Positions 36,720-45,956 of a stretch of 64,000 nucleotides of DNA are shown here, one piece after another. Source of the DNA: Caldilineaceae bacterium (GTDB lineage: Bacteria; Chloroflexota; Anaerolineae; Caldilineales; Caldilineaceae); assembly GCA_019637685.1 (NCBI GenBank), contig JAHBVF010000017.1, forward strand, positions 62,001-126,000. The letters run 5' to 3'. The translations under genes and the position numbers were made by a program. Under the pieces are notes generated by a model that saw only the letters and a program-made list of their open reading frames with translations, made no database searches and was not told the DNA's origin. Numbering within the stretch: position 1 is the stretch's first letter; each line of letters begins with the position of its first letter.

Positions 36720-37472
36720 ATGAACTTTTCATCTACCATTCCGATGCCTAGCGGCATGGTTCCGATGGTTATCGAGAGCAGCGGTCGGGGGGAACGTGCC
36801 TACGACATCTATAGCCTGTTGCTCAAGGAGCGCATCATTTTCCTGGGCACGCCCATCAATGATCAGGTGGCAAATCTGATTGTGGCCCAGTTGCTCTTCC
36901 TCAACTCGGAAGACCCCAACCAGACCATTCAGATGTTTATCAACAGTCCTGGCGGCAGTATTTACGCAGGTTTGGCGATTTACGACACGATGAAAATGAT
37001 TGATGCTCCTATTAGCACCTTTGCTGTTGGCGTCACGGCCAGTATGGGCACAGTGCTGCTGGCATCGGGCACAAAGGGCAAGCGCTATGCACTGCCCCAC
37101 GCCACTATCCACATGCACCCGGCCAGCAGCGGCGCACAGGGCTATACAGAGGATGTGCGTATCGCCTTCCGCGAGCAGGAACGCCTGCAAACCCAGCTCT
37201 TCCACATTGTCGGCCAGGCAACTGGGCGGGACTGGAAGGAAATCGAGCGGGTCTTCGAGCGGGATCGCTACATGAACTCTGTGGAAGCCAAAGATTTCGG
37301 TCTTGTGGACGAAGTGCTGGGCGATGCCAAAGATGTAATTGCAGTGCAGGATGGCCGGATCAAACTGCCTTCTTCCAACGGCAGCGGCGGTAACAGTGAA
37401 GAGAAGCAACTGCCCACGCCAGATACCAATGAATCCGACAAGAATGAATCCGACAAGAACGAAGACGCGTAA
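36720..37472 (+). CDS. clpP: ATP-dependent Clp protease proteolytic subunit
   Basis: 250 residues from ATG 36720, after CAGGGAGAAACC. Catalytic Ser108 is in TASMGT, His133 in ATIHMHPAS, and the Asp near residue 180-200. Substrate-gating features ([18 protein letters not shown]) are conserved. A Gly/Ser/Glu/Asp-rich extension of ~30 residues follows the usual end. clpX follows 23 bases later. The two are expected to form the ClpXP protease. Note the motif HMHP where most ClpP have HQP. Confidence 0.97.
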   Translation: MNFSSTIPMPSGMVPMVIESSGRGERAYDIYSLLLKERIIFLGTPINDQVANLIVAQLLFLNSEDPNQTIQMFINSPGGSIYAGLAIYDTMKMIDAPISTFAVGVTASMGTVLLASGTKGKRYALPHATIHMHPASSGAQGYTEDVRIAFREQERLQTQLFHIVGQATGRDWKEIERVFERDRYMNSVEAKDFGLVDEVLGDAKDVIAVQDGRIKLPSSNGSGGNSEEKQLPTPDTNESDKNESDKNEDA

Positions 37473-37495
37473 TATCCGTTCAACAGGCAGTAGCA

Positions 37496-38908
37496 ATGCA
37501 CACGTGCTCTTTTTGTGGTAAAGACGAATCGGAAGTTGAACGACTGATACCCGGCGCAGATGATATTTTTATCTGCGACGAGTGTATCCGACTGGGCGCG
37601 GAGATTTTGGCCGAGGAAGGGGTGGGCAGCGGTTCTGCCACCCCCAAGGCCTCGGCCGAGCCTGTCAAAGTACCCAACCCCAGGGAGATTGTCCGATTTC
37701 TCGATCAGTACGTAATCGGACAATCTCAGGCCAAAAAGACGCTTTCGGTGGCAGTTTATAACCACTACAAGCGTATTTTTGGCAGCGGGGCCCTTGCCAG
37801 GGAGCCGCTTGTCGATGAAAATGGCGATGTCAACGAAGTGCAGCTTGCCAAAAGCAATGTGCTGTTGATTGGCCCGACCGGCAGCGGCAAAACGCTGTTG
37901 GCCCAGATGCTGGCCCAGATGTTGGATGTGCCCTTTACGATTGCCGATGCAACCAGTCTGACCGAGGCTGGCTATGTGGGCGAGGATGTGGAGAGCGTGC
38001 TGGTCGGCCTGCTGCAGGCCGCGGATTGGGATGCCCAGCGCGCGGCCTATGGCATTGTCTACCTGGACGAAATCGACAAAATTGCCCGCAAAGGGGGCGA
38101 CAACCCCAGCATCACCCGGGATGTGAGCGGAGAAGGTGTACAGCAGGCGCTGCTCAAAATCATCGAAGGCACGACTGTCAATGTGCCGCCCAACGCGGGC
38201 CGCAAACATCCCCAGCAGGAGTTTGTGCCTCTGGACACCCGGAATATTCTCTTTATCTGCGGCGGGGCCTTCGGGGGCCTGTCCGAGGTGGTGCGCAAAC
38301 GGGCACAGCGCCGGGCCGGGCTGGGATTTGTCATGGACGAGGATCTGGTGCCCATCAGCCAGCCGGAGAGCGAAGAGAAGCCGCAGGAAGAGCATCCCCT
38401 GCCGGATGATCTGAGCGAACGCCAACGGGAGTTGAAGATCCGCCGTCTGGAAAAAGATGGCCGGGACGAAAGCCGCCTTTTACGCCAGGTGATGCCCGAC
38501 GATCTGCTCTCCTTTGGACTGATCCCCGAATTTGTGGGTCGGCTGCCTGTTTTCGTCAGTTTGCAGGCGCTGGACCGTAAGGCGATGATCGATATTCTGA
38601 CCAAACCCAAGAACAGCATTGTGCGCCAGTTTCAGCGTCTCTTTGCTATGGATGGGGTGGCATTGGAATTTGAGAGCGATGCGCTGGAGGCCGCGGCCAC
38701 CGAAGCCTTTCTGCGCCGCACGGGCGCGCGGGGTCTGCGGTCTATTGTGGAAGAGGCCCTGCTGGATGTGATGTACGAAATTCCAGGACGAGAGGACATT
38801 GCCCGCTGTGTGGTAGACAGGTCCGTCTTCACCCGCCGGCGGTCTCCCAAACTCTTTTCACCCCAGGGCCAGCCGGTCAGTGTAGAGCCTCTGGATCAGG
38901 CGGCGTAG
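37496..38908 (+). CDS. clpX: ATP-dependent Clp protease ATP-binding subunit ClpX
   Basis: 470 residues with the N-terminal zinc-binding domain (CSFC and CDEC, four Cys at 4, 7, 27, 30), Walker A GPTGSGKT, Walker [10 protein letters not shown] and [15 protein letters not shown] in the C-terminal region. It unfolds tagged proteins and delivers them to ClpP. It follows clpP closely. An acidic stretch (about 280-310) between the large and small AAA domains is longer than usual and includes [15 protein letters not shown] terminator follows. Confidence 0.97.
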   Translation: MHTCSFCGKDESEVERLIPGADDIFICDECIRLGAEILAEEGVGSGSATPKASAEPVKVPNPREIVRFLDQYVIGQSQAKKTLSVAVYNHYKRIFGSGALAREPLVDENGDVNEVQLAKSNVLLIGPTGSGKTLLAQMLAQMLDVPFTIADATSLTEAGYVGEDVESVLVGLLQAADWDAQRAAYGIVYLDEIDKIARKGGDNPSITRDVSGEGVQQALLKIIEGTTVNVPPNAGRKHPQQEFVPLDTRNILFICGGAFGGLSEVVRKRAQRRAGLGFVMDEDLVPISQPESEEKPQEEHPLPDDLSERQRELKIRRLEKDGRDESRLLRQVMPDDLLSFGLIPEFVGRLPVFVSLQALDRKAMIDILTKPKNSIVRQFQRLFAMDGVALEFESDALEAAATEAFLRRTGARGLRSIVEEALLDVMYEIPGREDIARCVVDRSVFTRRRSPKLFSPQGQPVSVEPLDQAA

Positions 38909-38953
38909 TGGCGGAATAGTCAGCGGCGCCTGCTGGTTTGAATCTGTAGAAAC

Positions 38954-39004
38954 AAAATCGTAAATTGGGAGAGCGATGGACAACCTCCCAATTTACGATT
39001 TTTT
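38954..39004 (+). terminator. Terminator after clpX
   Basis: A perfect 18-bp stem (aaaatcgtaaattgggag) with a 13-nt loop, followed by a T-run. Confidence 0.88.
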
Positions 39005-39049
39005 GCAGTGAACAGGCTGAATGCAGCGTCGACAAAGTTTTTTGGGCGT

Positions 39050-39082
39050 AGAAGTTCGACTTTTCTGAAAAGTCGAACTTCT
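39050..39082. repeat. Short palindromic repeat, copy 1
   Basis: Arms agaagttcgactttt and aaaagtcgaacttct (15 bp each) with a 3-nt loop. The same arms recur at 54899-54940 with a different loop, so this is a dispersed intergenic repeat. Confidence 0.75.
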
Positions 39083-39223
39083 GTAGTCGAATAACTTTGT
39101 TGTAGGCGCTGCTTGTAGCTGCGCAAGGGACGAATACCCCTTCATCTGCCTGTACAGTTCAAAACTGCACCTACGGTAACGTCAAATCACTTTATTTACA
39201 GTGTGCTGACAGTGAAAGAAGTT

Positions 39224-39294
39224 GGACGCAGATAAACGCAGAGGAACGCAGATTTTTTCTCTGGATCAGTGCCTATCTGCGTGAATCAGCGTCC
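39224..39294. repeat. ACGCAGAT-type dispersed repeat
   Basis: Tandem ggacgcagataaacgcag and gaacgcagat units face a reverse-complement-like end atctgcgtgaatcagcgtcc. This type of repeat is widespread in bacterial intergenic DNA; no function known to me. Confidence 0.55.
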
Positions 39295-39365
39295 CATTTT
39301 TTGTTCTACCATCAGCCTGAACAGCACACACTTTGCGATTTTGTGTTGCGTATCGTATGCAACGA

Positions 39366-40556
39366 CTATCTTGCCGGCTCTTCAGTCAGCGCCACAACGA
39401 CTTCCCTCATCTCTCCGCCGCGCAGCAGAGCGACAGTCACTTCATTGCCAATCTCGTGCTGCTCCTGCCATAGCTGTAACTCCTCGACCGTCTGAATCGG
39501 TGTGCCATTCACAGAAACCAGAATATCTCCGCCAATATAGACCCGCCGGTTGCCCAGAATGGATTCCCGCTGGGCACCGCGCACATCCGCTTGCTCCAAT
39601 GGGCTGCCTCTGTCTAGCTGCACCAGCAGCAGACCCGTATCCACCGGCAGGTCCAGGGATTGGGCCAGGCCAGGGGTGATGGCATAGGCATAGCGAATGC
39701 CCAGATAGGGGTGACGATAGCGGCCCAGTTCCATCAGTTCCGGCAGCACGCGTTTGATTGTATCCACCGGCACAGCAAAACCCACGCCCGCGTTCGTGCC
39801 GCTGGGGCTGAAGATGGCTGTGTTGATGCCGATGACCCGTCCGCTGCTGTCCAGCAGTGGGCCGCCGGAATTGCCCCGGTTGATGGCCGCGTCAGTCTGG
39901 ATCACACCGCTGATGGGCCGTCCGTCCTGGCCTTCCAGCGTGCGGTCCAGCGCGCTGACCACACCGGTCGTCAATGTGCGGCTGAACTGGCCAAAAGGAT
40001 TGCCGATGACAATCGCCCGCTGTCCCACCCGCAGGCTGGATGACTCCCCCAGGGCCACGGGATGGAGAATCTCTGCGGGGGCATCCACTTTCAGAATCGC
40101 CAGATCGAAGCGGGGATCACTGCCCACCACCTGCGCGGGGAAAGTCTGTTCATTGCCCAGGGTCACTTCGATCTGCTGTGCCCCATCAATGACGTGAAAA
40201 TTTGTCAGCACGTGGCCGTCCAGGTCCAACACAAAGCCGGAGCCAGCCCCTTCTTCCGGAATGACATCAAAAAAGAAACCTCTGCGCAGCACCTGTGTGG
40301 TCACATTGACCACCGACGGCGCCACCCGGTCGTAGACGTCGATCACCCGTCGCTCGGCAATGTCCAAGCCAGCGGCGTCGATCTGGGCAGTCTCGTTTGT
40401 CCCAGCAACGGATGGAGGGGGAAAGGGCGTGGGCGTCCATGTGGGCGCGGGGGGTGGTGTGGCTGTGGCGGAAAATGTCAATAGCCCAGCCTGGGTGCAA
40501 CCACTCAGCGCCAGTGCTGCCCAGAGAACCCACAGAATCAATTTTTTTTTATCCAT
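39366..40556 (-). CDS. S1C serine protease with PDZ domain (HtrA/DegP-like lipoprotein)
   Basis: 396 residues from ATG 40556. A lipoprotein-type signal (LILWVLWAALALSGC, Cys20) is followed by a Pro/Thr-rich linker, then the trypsin-like domain with His121 (LTNFHVID), Asp151 (RFDLAIL) and Ser230 (RGNSGGPL). A PDZ domain follows at about 290-390 (GGDILVSVNGTPIQTVEEL). The HtrA fold is known for envelope protein quality control. It is anchored to the membrane here and may act outside the cell. The ribosome site is not clear. It converges with the clpX operon. Confidence 0.95.
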   Translation of the reverse strand: MDKKKLILWVLWAALALSGCTQAGLLTFSATATPPPAPTWTPTPFPPPSVAGTNETAQIDAAGLDIAERRVIDVYDRVAPSVVNVTTQVLRRGFFFDVIPEEGAGSGFVLDLDGHVLTNFHVIDGAQQIEVTLGNEQTFPAQVVGSDPRFDLAILKVDAPAEILHPVALGESSSLRVGQRAIVIGNPFGQFSRTLTTGVVSALDRTLEGQDGRPISGVIQTDAAINRGNSGGPLLDSSGRVIGINTAIFSPSGTNAGVGFAVPVDTIKRVLPELMELGRYRHPYLGIRYAYAITPGLAQSLDLPVDTGLLLVQLDRGSPLEQADVRGAQRESILGNRRVYIGGDILVSVNGTPIQTVEELQLWQEQHEIGNEVTVALLRGGEMREVVVALTEEPAR

Positions 40557-40600
40557 AAAAACCCGCCCAATCTGCTGCATCTGAATTCCACTTGCTCCCA

Positions 40601-41716
40601 TTATATCCCACTGCGCAGGACTGCGATGATTTTCTGGTCTGTGACAGGAAAGGGGTAGGCGTCCAGGGTATCGAGGGTTGTCCAACACCAGTCGTCACAG
40701 CCGATGGCCTGGGGTGTGCCGCTGACAATCCGGGCGTGGAAGGCGTGGAGCGTGATGCTGAAATGGGTGTAGGCGTGCTGTACGGTCGTCACCGGCGCGC
40801 CCACCGCAATCTCCACAGTCATCTCCTCCTGAATTTCCCGGCGCAGGGTGGCGGGCAGGTCCGCGTCCTCCGGCTCCTGCTTGCCCCCAGGAAACTCCCA
40901 CAAGCCGCCCAACATTCCATCCTGGGGGCGCTGGGCAATCAGCAGCCGTCCCTGAAAGGGCGCTTCCTCCCAGATGACCGCGGCTGCCACCTGATAGTGG
41001 GGTGTGGGTTTGCGGGGGGTACGCACAGGCCGCTGGGATTGGGTCCCATTCTGCGCGGCCTGGCAAAGATCGGCCAGGGGGCAGAGCAGGCAGCGGGGAT
41101 TCTGGGGCGTGCAGACCAGACCGCCCAGTTCCATTATTCCCTCGTTGACCGCGCCCGCCTTTCCCGCCGGCGCGGCCCGCACAATCTCCTCGGCCAGCCG
41201 CCAGAGTTCCCGGGTCGTTTCCGTCTCGTCAATCGAACGTTCCATATCCCACAGCCGGGCCAGCACCCGCTTCACATTGCCATCCAGAATTGGCTCGGCC
41301 TGACCATAGGCCAGACTGAGAATCGCCCCGGCAGTATACGCGCCGATGCCCGGCAATTTCAACAGTTCAGCCCGGCTGTCCGGCACAACGCCGCGGTATT
41401 CTTTCGCCACAACCTGCGCGGCGCGATGCAAATTGCGTGCCCGGCTGTAATAGCCCAGCCCTTCCCACAACTTCAATACTTCCTGCTGGTCGGCCGCGGC
41501 CAGCGATGCCAGCGTTGGAAAGCGTTCCATCCAGCGATTGAAATAGTCAATAACAGTAGAAATTCGAGTCTGCTGGGCCATAATTTCGCTGACCCAGACA
41601 GTATAGGCATCCCGCTGGCCCGCGGGCGCGGCCCGCCAGGGCAGGTCACGCTGCTGGGCCGCGTGCCAGGCAGTCAGGCGCTGGGCGAGGGATGGAGTAT
41701 TGGGATTTTGGGGCAT
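40601..41716 (-). CDS. mutY: A/G-specific adenine glycosylase MutY
   Basis: 371 residues from ATG 41716. The N-terminal helix-hairpin-helix domain has SEIMAQQTRISTV (with the catalytic Glu), LPGIGAYTAGAILSLAYGQ and the catalytic Asp in ILDGNVKRVL. The 4Fe-4S cluster is CTPQNPRCLLCPLADLC. The C-terminal NUDIX-like domain (VAAAVIWEEA, GLWEFPGGKQE) recognises 8-oxoG. Removes A opposite 8-oxoguanine. The gene is 45 bases upstream of the HtrA-like gene and may share a transcript. MutM is also encoded later in this window. Confidence 0.97.
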   Translation of the reverse strand: MPQNPNTPSLAQRLTAWHAAQQRDLPWRAAPAGQRDAYTVWVSEIMAQQTRISTVIDYFNRWMERFPTLASLAAADQQEVLKLWEGLGYYSRARNLHRAAQVVAKEYRGVVPDSRAELLKLPGIGAYTAGAILSLAYGQAEPILDGNVKRVLARLWDMERSIDETETTRELWRLAEEIVRAAPAGKAGAVNEGIMELGGLVCTPQNPRCLLCPLADLCQAAQNGTQSQRPVRTPRKPTPHYQVAAAVIWEEAPFQGRLLIAQRPQDGMLGGLWEFPGGKQEPEDADLPATLRREIQEEMTVEIAVGAPVTTVQHAYTHFSITLHAFHARIVSGTPQAIGCDDWCWTTLDTLDAYPFPVTDQKIIAVLRSGI

Positions 41717-41750
41717 GGGTGCATTGTGAGGGCGTATTTCAGTATGAATT

Positions 41751-43427
41751 TTATTGGGGCTTTCGATTGATTCGGCGATCGCGTAGTTCGATCCAGGCGT
41801 TGCGTACACCGCGGACGATACACTTATCAAAACCGAAGTACTCGATCAGCACAGTCTGATCCACGTAGTCCAGCGCATCTTCATACTTTCCAGCCCGTAA
41901 AAGACAATCAACTTTTTCGACATCCAATTGGATATCGCTTGCATACGGGATCGGCAATTGCTTCGCCTCATTCGGCTCCAACTCCAATACGCCGCCGCCG
42001 TAGCTTCGACCACATACTTCGGCCCAAGCCAGTGTCAGCGAATTGAAGGTCACAGCAGCGAGCAGATCGCCGTTCACGCCGTCGTTGAAACGCACGCGGT
42101 GGATTGTGTCGGTAGAAACCGCCTGTGCTTTGTTGACTACGAGCAGGGGATAGCGATGTATCTGGCGAAAAAGGAAGGCGTCGGGTATGTAAATGGATGG
42201 CACGTCAAACCAGCGTTTGCGTATACGGCATTTGTACCCCTGATGAACGCCGTTCTTCTCGCCGATTTTCAGATAGTCCTTAAGGATCGTTGGGAGTTTT
42301 TGAACTTCGTGACTGTTCAAGTCGAGCAAATAGGAGGGATTTGTTTCGCGATAGGAGGCGAAATCGGCTGGCGTAAAGGTGTTGGACTTCAGGGCCGCGG
42401 TGCGCCCTACCAGCGGAATTGTATAATCGCCAGCGCCCATCTCATCGCGCAGCGCTTTTGTCAAAACAAAGAATTGGTTGCGTCCGGTGACAATACCCAC
42501 AGCCACATTAGCTAACTCACCTAAGGGGACAATGCCGGGAAGGCTTTGTGCCTCGTCCAAGGCCCGGAACGAATCACCGCTCAAAAACAGCGATGTCCAT
42601 TTCATCCCTGTCCGTGAATGTTTGGTGGGGATATGCGCTGTCAGATTATCCAATTCTCCTGCTTCTATGAGTTCGTTGCCATCCAGAAACTCAATCGTAT
42701 GGATATCGGACTCATCAGCAATACCGGAGCGTTTGCCTTCTGCAAGCAACAATAATACTTCCTGCTGAATGTCTGGAAACACCAGCTTCTTAAAGCCGAT
42801 CAGAACAATATGCGCGAATTTTTTGGTGAGCCGCTCGCGCAGTTCCTCGGCATAGGTGACCTGAAGAATTTCCGCGGGTAGGACCATCGCCAATCGGCCA
42901 TTTTCAGCAACCAATTCGATGCTCAATTGGGCGAAAGCAGCCCAGGCATTGGCAAGTTTTGTCGGATGATAGCCCGCTTTTCGTAAATGTCCAAAGGCCC
43001 GTTTACGACTTTCTTCTTCAAAATACTGAAACCGAATAAATGGGGGATTCCCCAGCACAACATCAAACTTTTGGCTCTCTTTTAGCGTGCCATACGCCTC
43101 AAAAAAATCTGCCGAAATCCATTCGGATGTGATGTCAAGATCAGGATATGTAGCCAGAGAGTCGGCTGCCTTTGTCAGTTCGCTGTGTTGCAGTTCTACG
43201 CCGGTCAGGCTGCCCGTTGTGCTATTTCCGCTCTGGGTCAAGTGGTGGAAGCGTTGAGCTGCTGCGCGTACAAAACTCCCATCTCCACAGCTCGGCTCCA
43301 GTATTCGTTCATTGCCAGTGCGGATCGCCCAATTCGCCAGATATTCGGCAAGAATATCCGGCGTATAATACCCACCGCGCAACTTTTGAGATGTCGCTTG
43401 TTCTTTGGATGAAAATTGACCAGACAT
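41751..43427 (-). CDS. Type II DNA adenine-N6 methyltransferase of an R-M system
   Basis: 558 residues from ATG 43427. SAM motif I is LEPSCGDGSF (about residue 45); the catalytic motif IV is VVLGNPPFIRF (about 120), the NPPF of gamma-class N6-adenine methyltransferases. A C-terminal target-recognition part follows, similar to Eco57I/TaqI types. It lies 45 bases downstream of the endonuclease gene on the same strand. Protects host DNA against the paired endonuclease; recognition sequence unknown. Confidence 0.9.
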   Translation of the reverse strand: MSGQFSSKEQATSQKLRGGYYTPDILAEYLANWAIRTGNERILEPSCGDGSFVRAAAQRFHHLTQSGNSTTGSLTGVELQHSELTKAADSLATYPDLDITSEWISADFFEAYGTLKESQKFDVVLGNPPFIRFQYFEEESRKRAFGHLRKAGYHPTKLANAWAAFAQLSIELVAENGRLAMVLPAEILQVTYAEELRERLTKKFAHIVLIGFKKLVFPDIQQEVLLLLAEGKRSGIADESDIHTIEFLDGNELIEAGELDNLTAHIPTKHSRTGMKWTSLFLSGDSFRALDEAQSLPGIVPLGELANVAVGIVTGRNQFFVLTKALRDEMGAGDYTIPLVGRTAALKSNTFTPADFASYRETNPSYLLDLNSHEVQKLPTILKDYLKIGEKNGVHQGYKCRIRKRWFDVPSIYIPDAFLFRQIHRYPLLVVNKAQAVSTDTIHRVRFNDGVNGDLLAAVTFNSLTLAWAEVCGRSYGGGVLELEPNEAKQLPIPYASDIQLDVEKVDCLLRAGKYEDALDYVDQTVLIEYFGFDKCIVRGVRNAWIELRDRRINRKPQ

Positions 43428-43472
43428 AACACTCGCAATACATATAAGCCCCTTACAGGGCACAGGCACAGT

Positions 43473-44204
43473 TCAATCGTGGGGAGGCAGCCCTTTATAG
43501 CGGGCCACATAGTGAGGATACAGTGTAGATGCGAATTTTTCAATTCTCAAGGGCGACGCCGGATTGGGAACTTCCGACACAATCTCACCAGTGGACGGCT
43601 CCCAAACGAGGAGGGCAATTGCTTCAGCCAAGTGGTCTTGATCAAGCACACCGCTTCTTGCGCCCAAACGTTCAAGCGTCCGTACCAGGTCATTTTCCTG
43701 TTTTGTCGGCAGCGCTGGCCGGGGAATGATGACAACAAAAGTCACAATGGCATATGGGAATCGGGTATGTGCGGTCGCTGCCTCAGACGCCAGATCGTTC
43801 ACCATATTTTGCCAGTTTTTACCGACGCTCTTTCGGTCATTCAGCGATTTGCTATCGAAAAGAACACGGGGACCGTCCGGCCTGTAGGCAGCATCAAAAT
43901 TCTGGGGGCGTATCCCGCCAATGATGCGGACCGGACCTACTTCTACGCAATCTTCTTCTGGTGGAAGCAGCGCGTTGGAATTCGCAGAACATACTGGGAT
44001 ATTGCCCAACATTTCAGCCAAAGCATTTGCAAAAGCTCGGTCAATGAAAGACGCAAAATTGACCGATTGTTGACGATCAAAAGCATTTGACTTCTTACCT
44101 TTGCTTGTCTCCTCATTGACTGTGCCAAGCCATCTCTGTCCCCACAACGCCATTTCCGTCTGGTCAATCTGCACATTGGGCATTTTGTCGGCCAAATCTG
44201 CCAT
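43473..44204 (-). CDS. Probable type II restriction endonuclease (PD-(D/E)XK-like)
   Basis: 243 residues from ATG 44204, four bases after the controller gene; an upstream in-frame codon at 44246 would overlap it. A PD-(D/E)XK-like pattern reads FDAAYRPDGPRVLFDSKSLN: an Asp (about residue 105), then about 12 residues and DSK. Family not recognised by name; no other domain is apparent. The call rests on this motif and on its position between a controller HTH gene and a DNA methyltransferase. Confidence 0.8.
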   Translation of the reverse strand: MADLADKMPNVQIDQTEMALWGQRWLGTVNEETSKGKKSNAFDRQQSVNFASFIDRAFANALAEMLGNIPVCSANSNALLPPEEDCVEVGPVRIIGGIRPQNFDAAYRPDGPRVLFDSKSLNDRKSVGKNWQNMVNDLASEAATAHTRFPYAIVTFVVIIPRPALPTKQENDLVRTLERLGARSGVLDQDHLAEAIALLVWEPSTGEIVSEVPNPASPLRIEKFASTLYPHYVARYKGLPPHD

Positions 44205-44208
44205 GATC

Positions 44209-44421
44209 TTACCCCAAGTTTTCGAGTAGTTCGGAGATTGGTACATTCAACGCAATTGCCAATGCGTGGATATTTTTCAAACTGATATTTCGCTCGCCCC
44301 GCTCGACCGCACCCACATACGTGCGATGCAACCCAGACAACTCTGCCAGTTTTTCCTGGGTCAGGCTGCGTTCGGTGCGGATCGCTTTCAGTCTATGGCC
44401 GAAATCTGTTAGAATGCTCAT
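44209..44421 (-). CDS. Controller (C) protein of the R-M system, XRE-type HTH
   Basis: 70 residues. Helix-turn-helix: LTQEKLAELSGLHRTYVGAVERGERNISL, which closely resembles C proteins and XRE regulators. It begins a three-gene minus-strand operon: controller, endonuclease (4 bases later) and methyltransferase. An imperfect palindrome overlaps its start codon (44411-44434). C proteins act as delayed activators or autorepressors so that methylation precedes restriction; this role is inferred here. Confidence 0.9.
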   Translation of the reverse strand: MSILTDFGHRLKAIRTERSLTQEKLAELSGLHRTYVGAVERGERNISLKNIHALAIALNVPISELLENLG

Positions 44422-44434
44422 AAAGAGTCATTCT
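44411..44434. promoter_or_regulatory. Candidate operator (C box) for the controller gene
   Basis: An imperfect palindrome, agaatgctc-N6-gagtcattct, surrounds the start codon of the controller gene (44419-44421). It contains the GAGTC/GACTC type half-sites known from C-protein operators. Binding at the start codon would allow repression; the divergent gene is less than 80 bases away. Confidence 0.5.
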
Positions 44435-44507
44435 GCCATATGATGACAATACGTCTACAGACGATAAGTAGCAATCGGACATAAAAGAACTTTTGTTCCA
44501 CGAGCGG

Positions 44508-45956
44508 ATGCCTGATTTGTATACATCCTACTACTCCCCCACCACCCTAGTCGAAGCCCTGGCCCTGAAAGCCGACCTGCGCGGGCACGCCCGCATTGTT
44601 GCCGGGGGCACAGACCTGCTCCTGGAGATCGAGCGGGGCGTGCGTAAAGGGCCGGACGGCAACGGCCTGGCCCTCATCGATCTCACCCGCGTGCCCGGCC
44701 TGGCCGAAATCAGCGAAGGGGATGGCCGCATCCATCTCGGCCCGCTGGTGACACACAACCAGGCCGCGGCCAGTTCGCTGATCGTCCACAGCGCCTTTCC
44801 CCTGGCTCGGGCCTGCTGGGAAGTGGGCGCGCCCCAGATCCGCAACCGGGCCACTGTGGCGGGGAATGTCATCACCGCCAGCCCAGCCAACGATTCGATT
44901 GTGCCGCTGCTGGCCCTGGGCGCAGATGTGACGCTGACCAGCGCAGAGTCGGGCGAGCGCAGCCTGCCCCTGGCCGATTTTATGACTGGTTTCCGCCAGG
45001 TGGATATGGCCGATGACGAAATTCTCACGGGAATTTCTCTGCGCGCGCTGACAGAGCACCAGCGGGGTTCCTTTCTCAAATTGGGTCTGCGCCGGGCACA
45101 GGCCATCAGTGTTGTCAGTGTCGCGGGCGCACTCACATTCGCCGATAGATCGCAGACAGTCGTCACTTCCGCAAGGATCGCCCTGGGCGCGGTTACACCG
45201 GTTGTCACCCGCGCCGCCGAGTCCGAGACATTTTTGGCCGGAAAACCACTGACCGACGAGACTATCGCCGGGGCCGCCCGCCTGGCGGTGAAGGCGGCCA
45301 GCCCCATCGACGACATCCGCGCCACTGGCGAATACCGCCGGGCGATGGTGGAAGCGCTCACGGCCCGCCTGCTGCATCAACTGCGGGACGGCCGCGAGCG
45401 GGAAGGGTGGCCGCAGAGACCGGTGACGCTCTGGGGCGGGACGGGTGGGAAATGGCCGGTGGGGGCGAGGGGCGAGGGGCGAGGGGCGAGTGAGGCAAGC
45501 CGCAAACCGCAAGCCGCAATTGTCAACGGCGAATCCGTCGAACTGCCCGGCCAGATGACTCTTCTCGACTCTCTGCGTGCCGCGGGCTATGCGGGGGTGA
45601 AGGAGGGCTGCGCGGAGGGCGAGTGTGGCGCGTGTACGGTTTTTCTGGACGGGATGGCGGTGATGGCCTGTCTGATCCCTGCCGAGCGGGCCGCGGGCAG
45701 CGAAATCGTCACAGTGGAAGGCGTGAGCGACGGGGCACAGCTACACCCGATTCAATCTGCCCTGGCCCAGAGCGGCGGCGTGCAGTGTGGCTATTGCACC
45801 CCCGGCTTTGTGATGAGCGGGGTAAAGCTGTTGGAAGAGTCGCCCCACCCCAGCCGGGACGAGGCGACACAAGCACTGACCGGCAATTTGTGCCGTTGCA
45901 CGGGCTATCGCAAGATTTTGGACGCGCTGGTGGCCGCAGGGCAGGAAAACGCATGA
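44508..45956 (+). CDS. Fused FAD-binding / 2Fe-2S subunits of a molybdenum hydroxylase
   Basis: 482 residues from ATG 44508 (an in-frame TTG lies at 44493). Residues ~1-295 form a CoxM-like FAD subunit (VAGGTDLLLEIERG, RNRATVAGNVITASPAND). After a Gly/Arg-rich linker of ~45 residues, residues ~340-482 form a CoxS-like subunit with intact cluster motifs (GCAEGECGACTVFLDG, QCGYCTPGF, CRCTGYRK). These are separate genes in the operon at 26.7-30.5 kb. No molybdopterin subunit adjoins this fusion; the next genes are a GNAT acetyltransferase and an acyltransferase. The linker is coded by a heptamer repeat (45467-45490). Confidence 0.92.
   Translation: MPDLYTSYYSPTTLVEALALKADLRGHARIVAGGTDLLLEIERGVRKGPDGNGLALIDLTRVPGLAEISEGDGRIHLGPLVTHNQAAASSLIVHSAFPLARACWEVGAPQIRNRATVAGNVITASPANDSIVPLLALGADVTLTSAESGERSLPLADFMTGFRQVDMADDEILTGISLRALTEHQRGSFLKLGLRRAQAISVVSVAGALTFADRSQTVVTSARIALGAVTPVVTRAAESETFLAGKPLTDETIAGAARLAVKAASPIDDIRATGEYRRAMVEALTARLLHQLRDGREREGWPQRPVTLWGGTGGKWPVGARGEGRGASEASRKPQAAIVNGESVELPGQMTLLDSLRAAGYAGVKEGCAEGECGACTVFLDGMAVMACLIPAERAAGSEIVTVEGVSDGAQLHPIQSALAQSGGVQCGYCTPGFVMSGVKLLEESPHPSRDEATQALTGNLCRCTGYRKILDALVAAGQENA
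45467..45490 (+). repeat. Heptamer tandem repeat at a fusion junction
   Basis: Four successive copies of a gaggggc-type unit inside the coding region, exactly between the FAD and 2Fe-2S parts of the fused gene. Confidence 0.7.

Larger units (their letters stand above)
38909..39365. other. Intergenic region between clpX and the htrA-like gene (convergent)
   Basis: About 450 bases without a gene: the clpX terminator, a perfect short palindrome at 39050-39082 and a repeat at 39224-39294. Confidence 0.6.
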
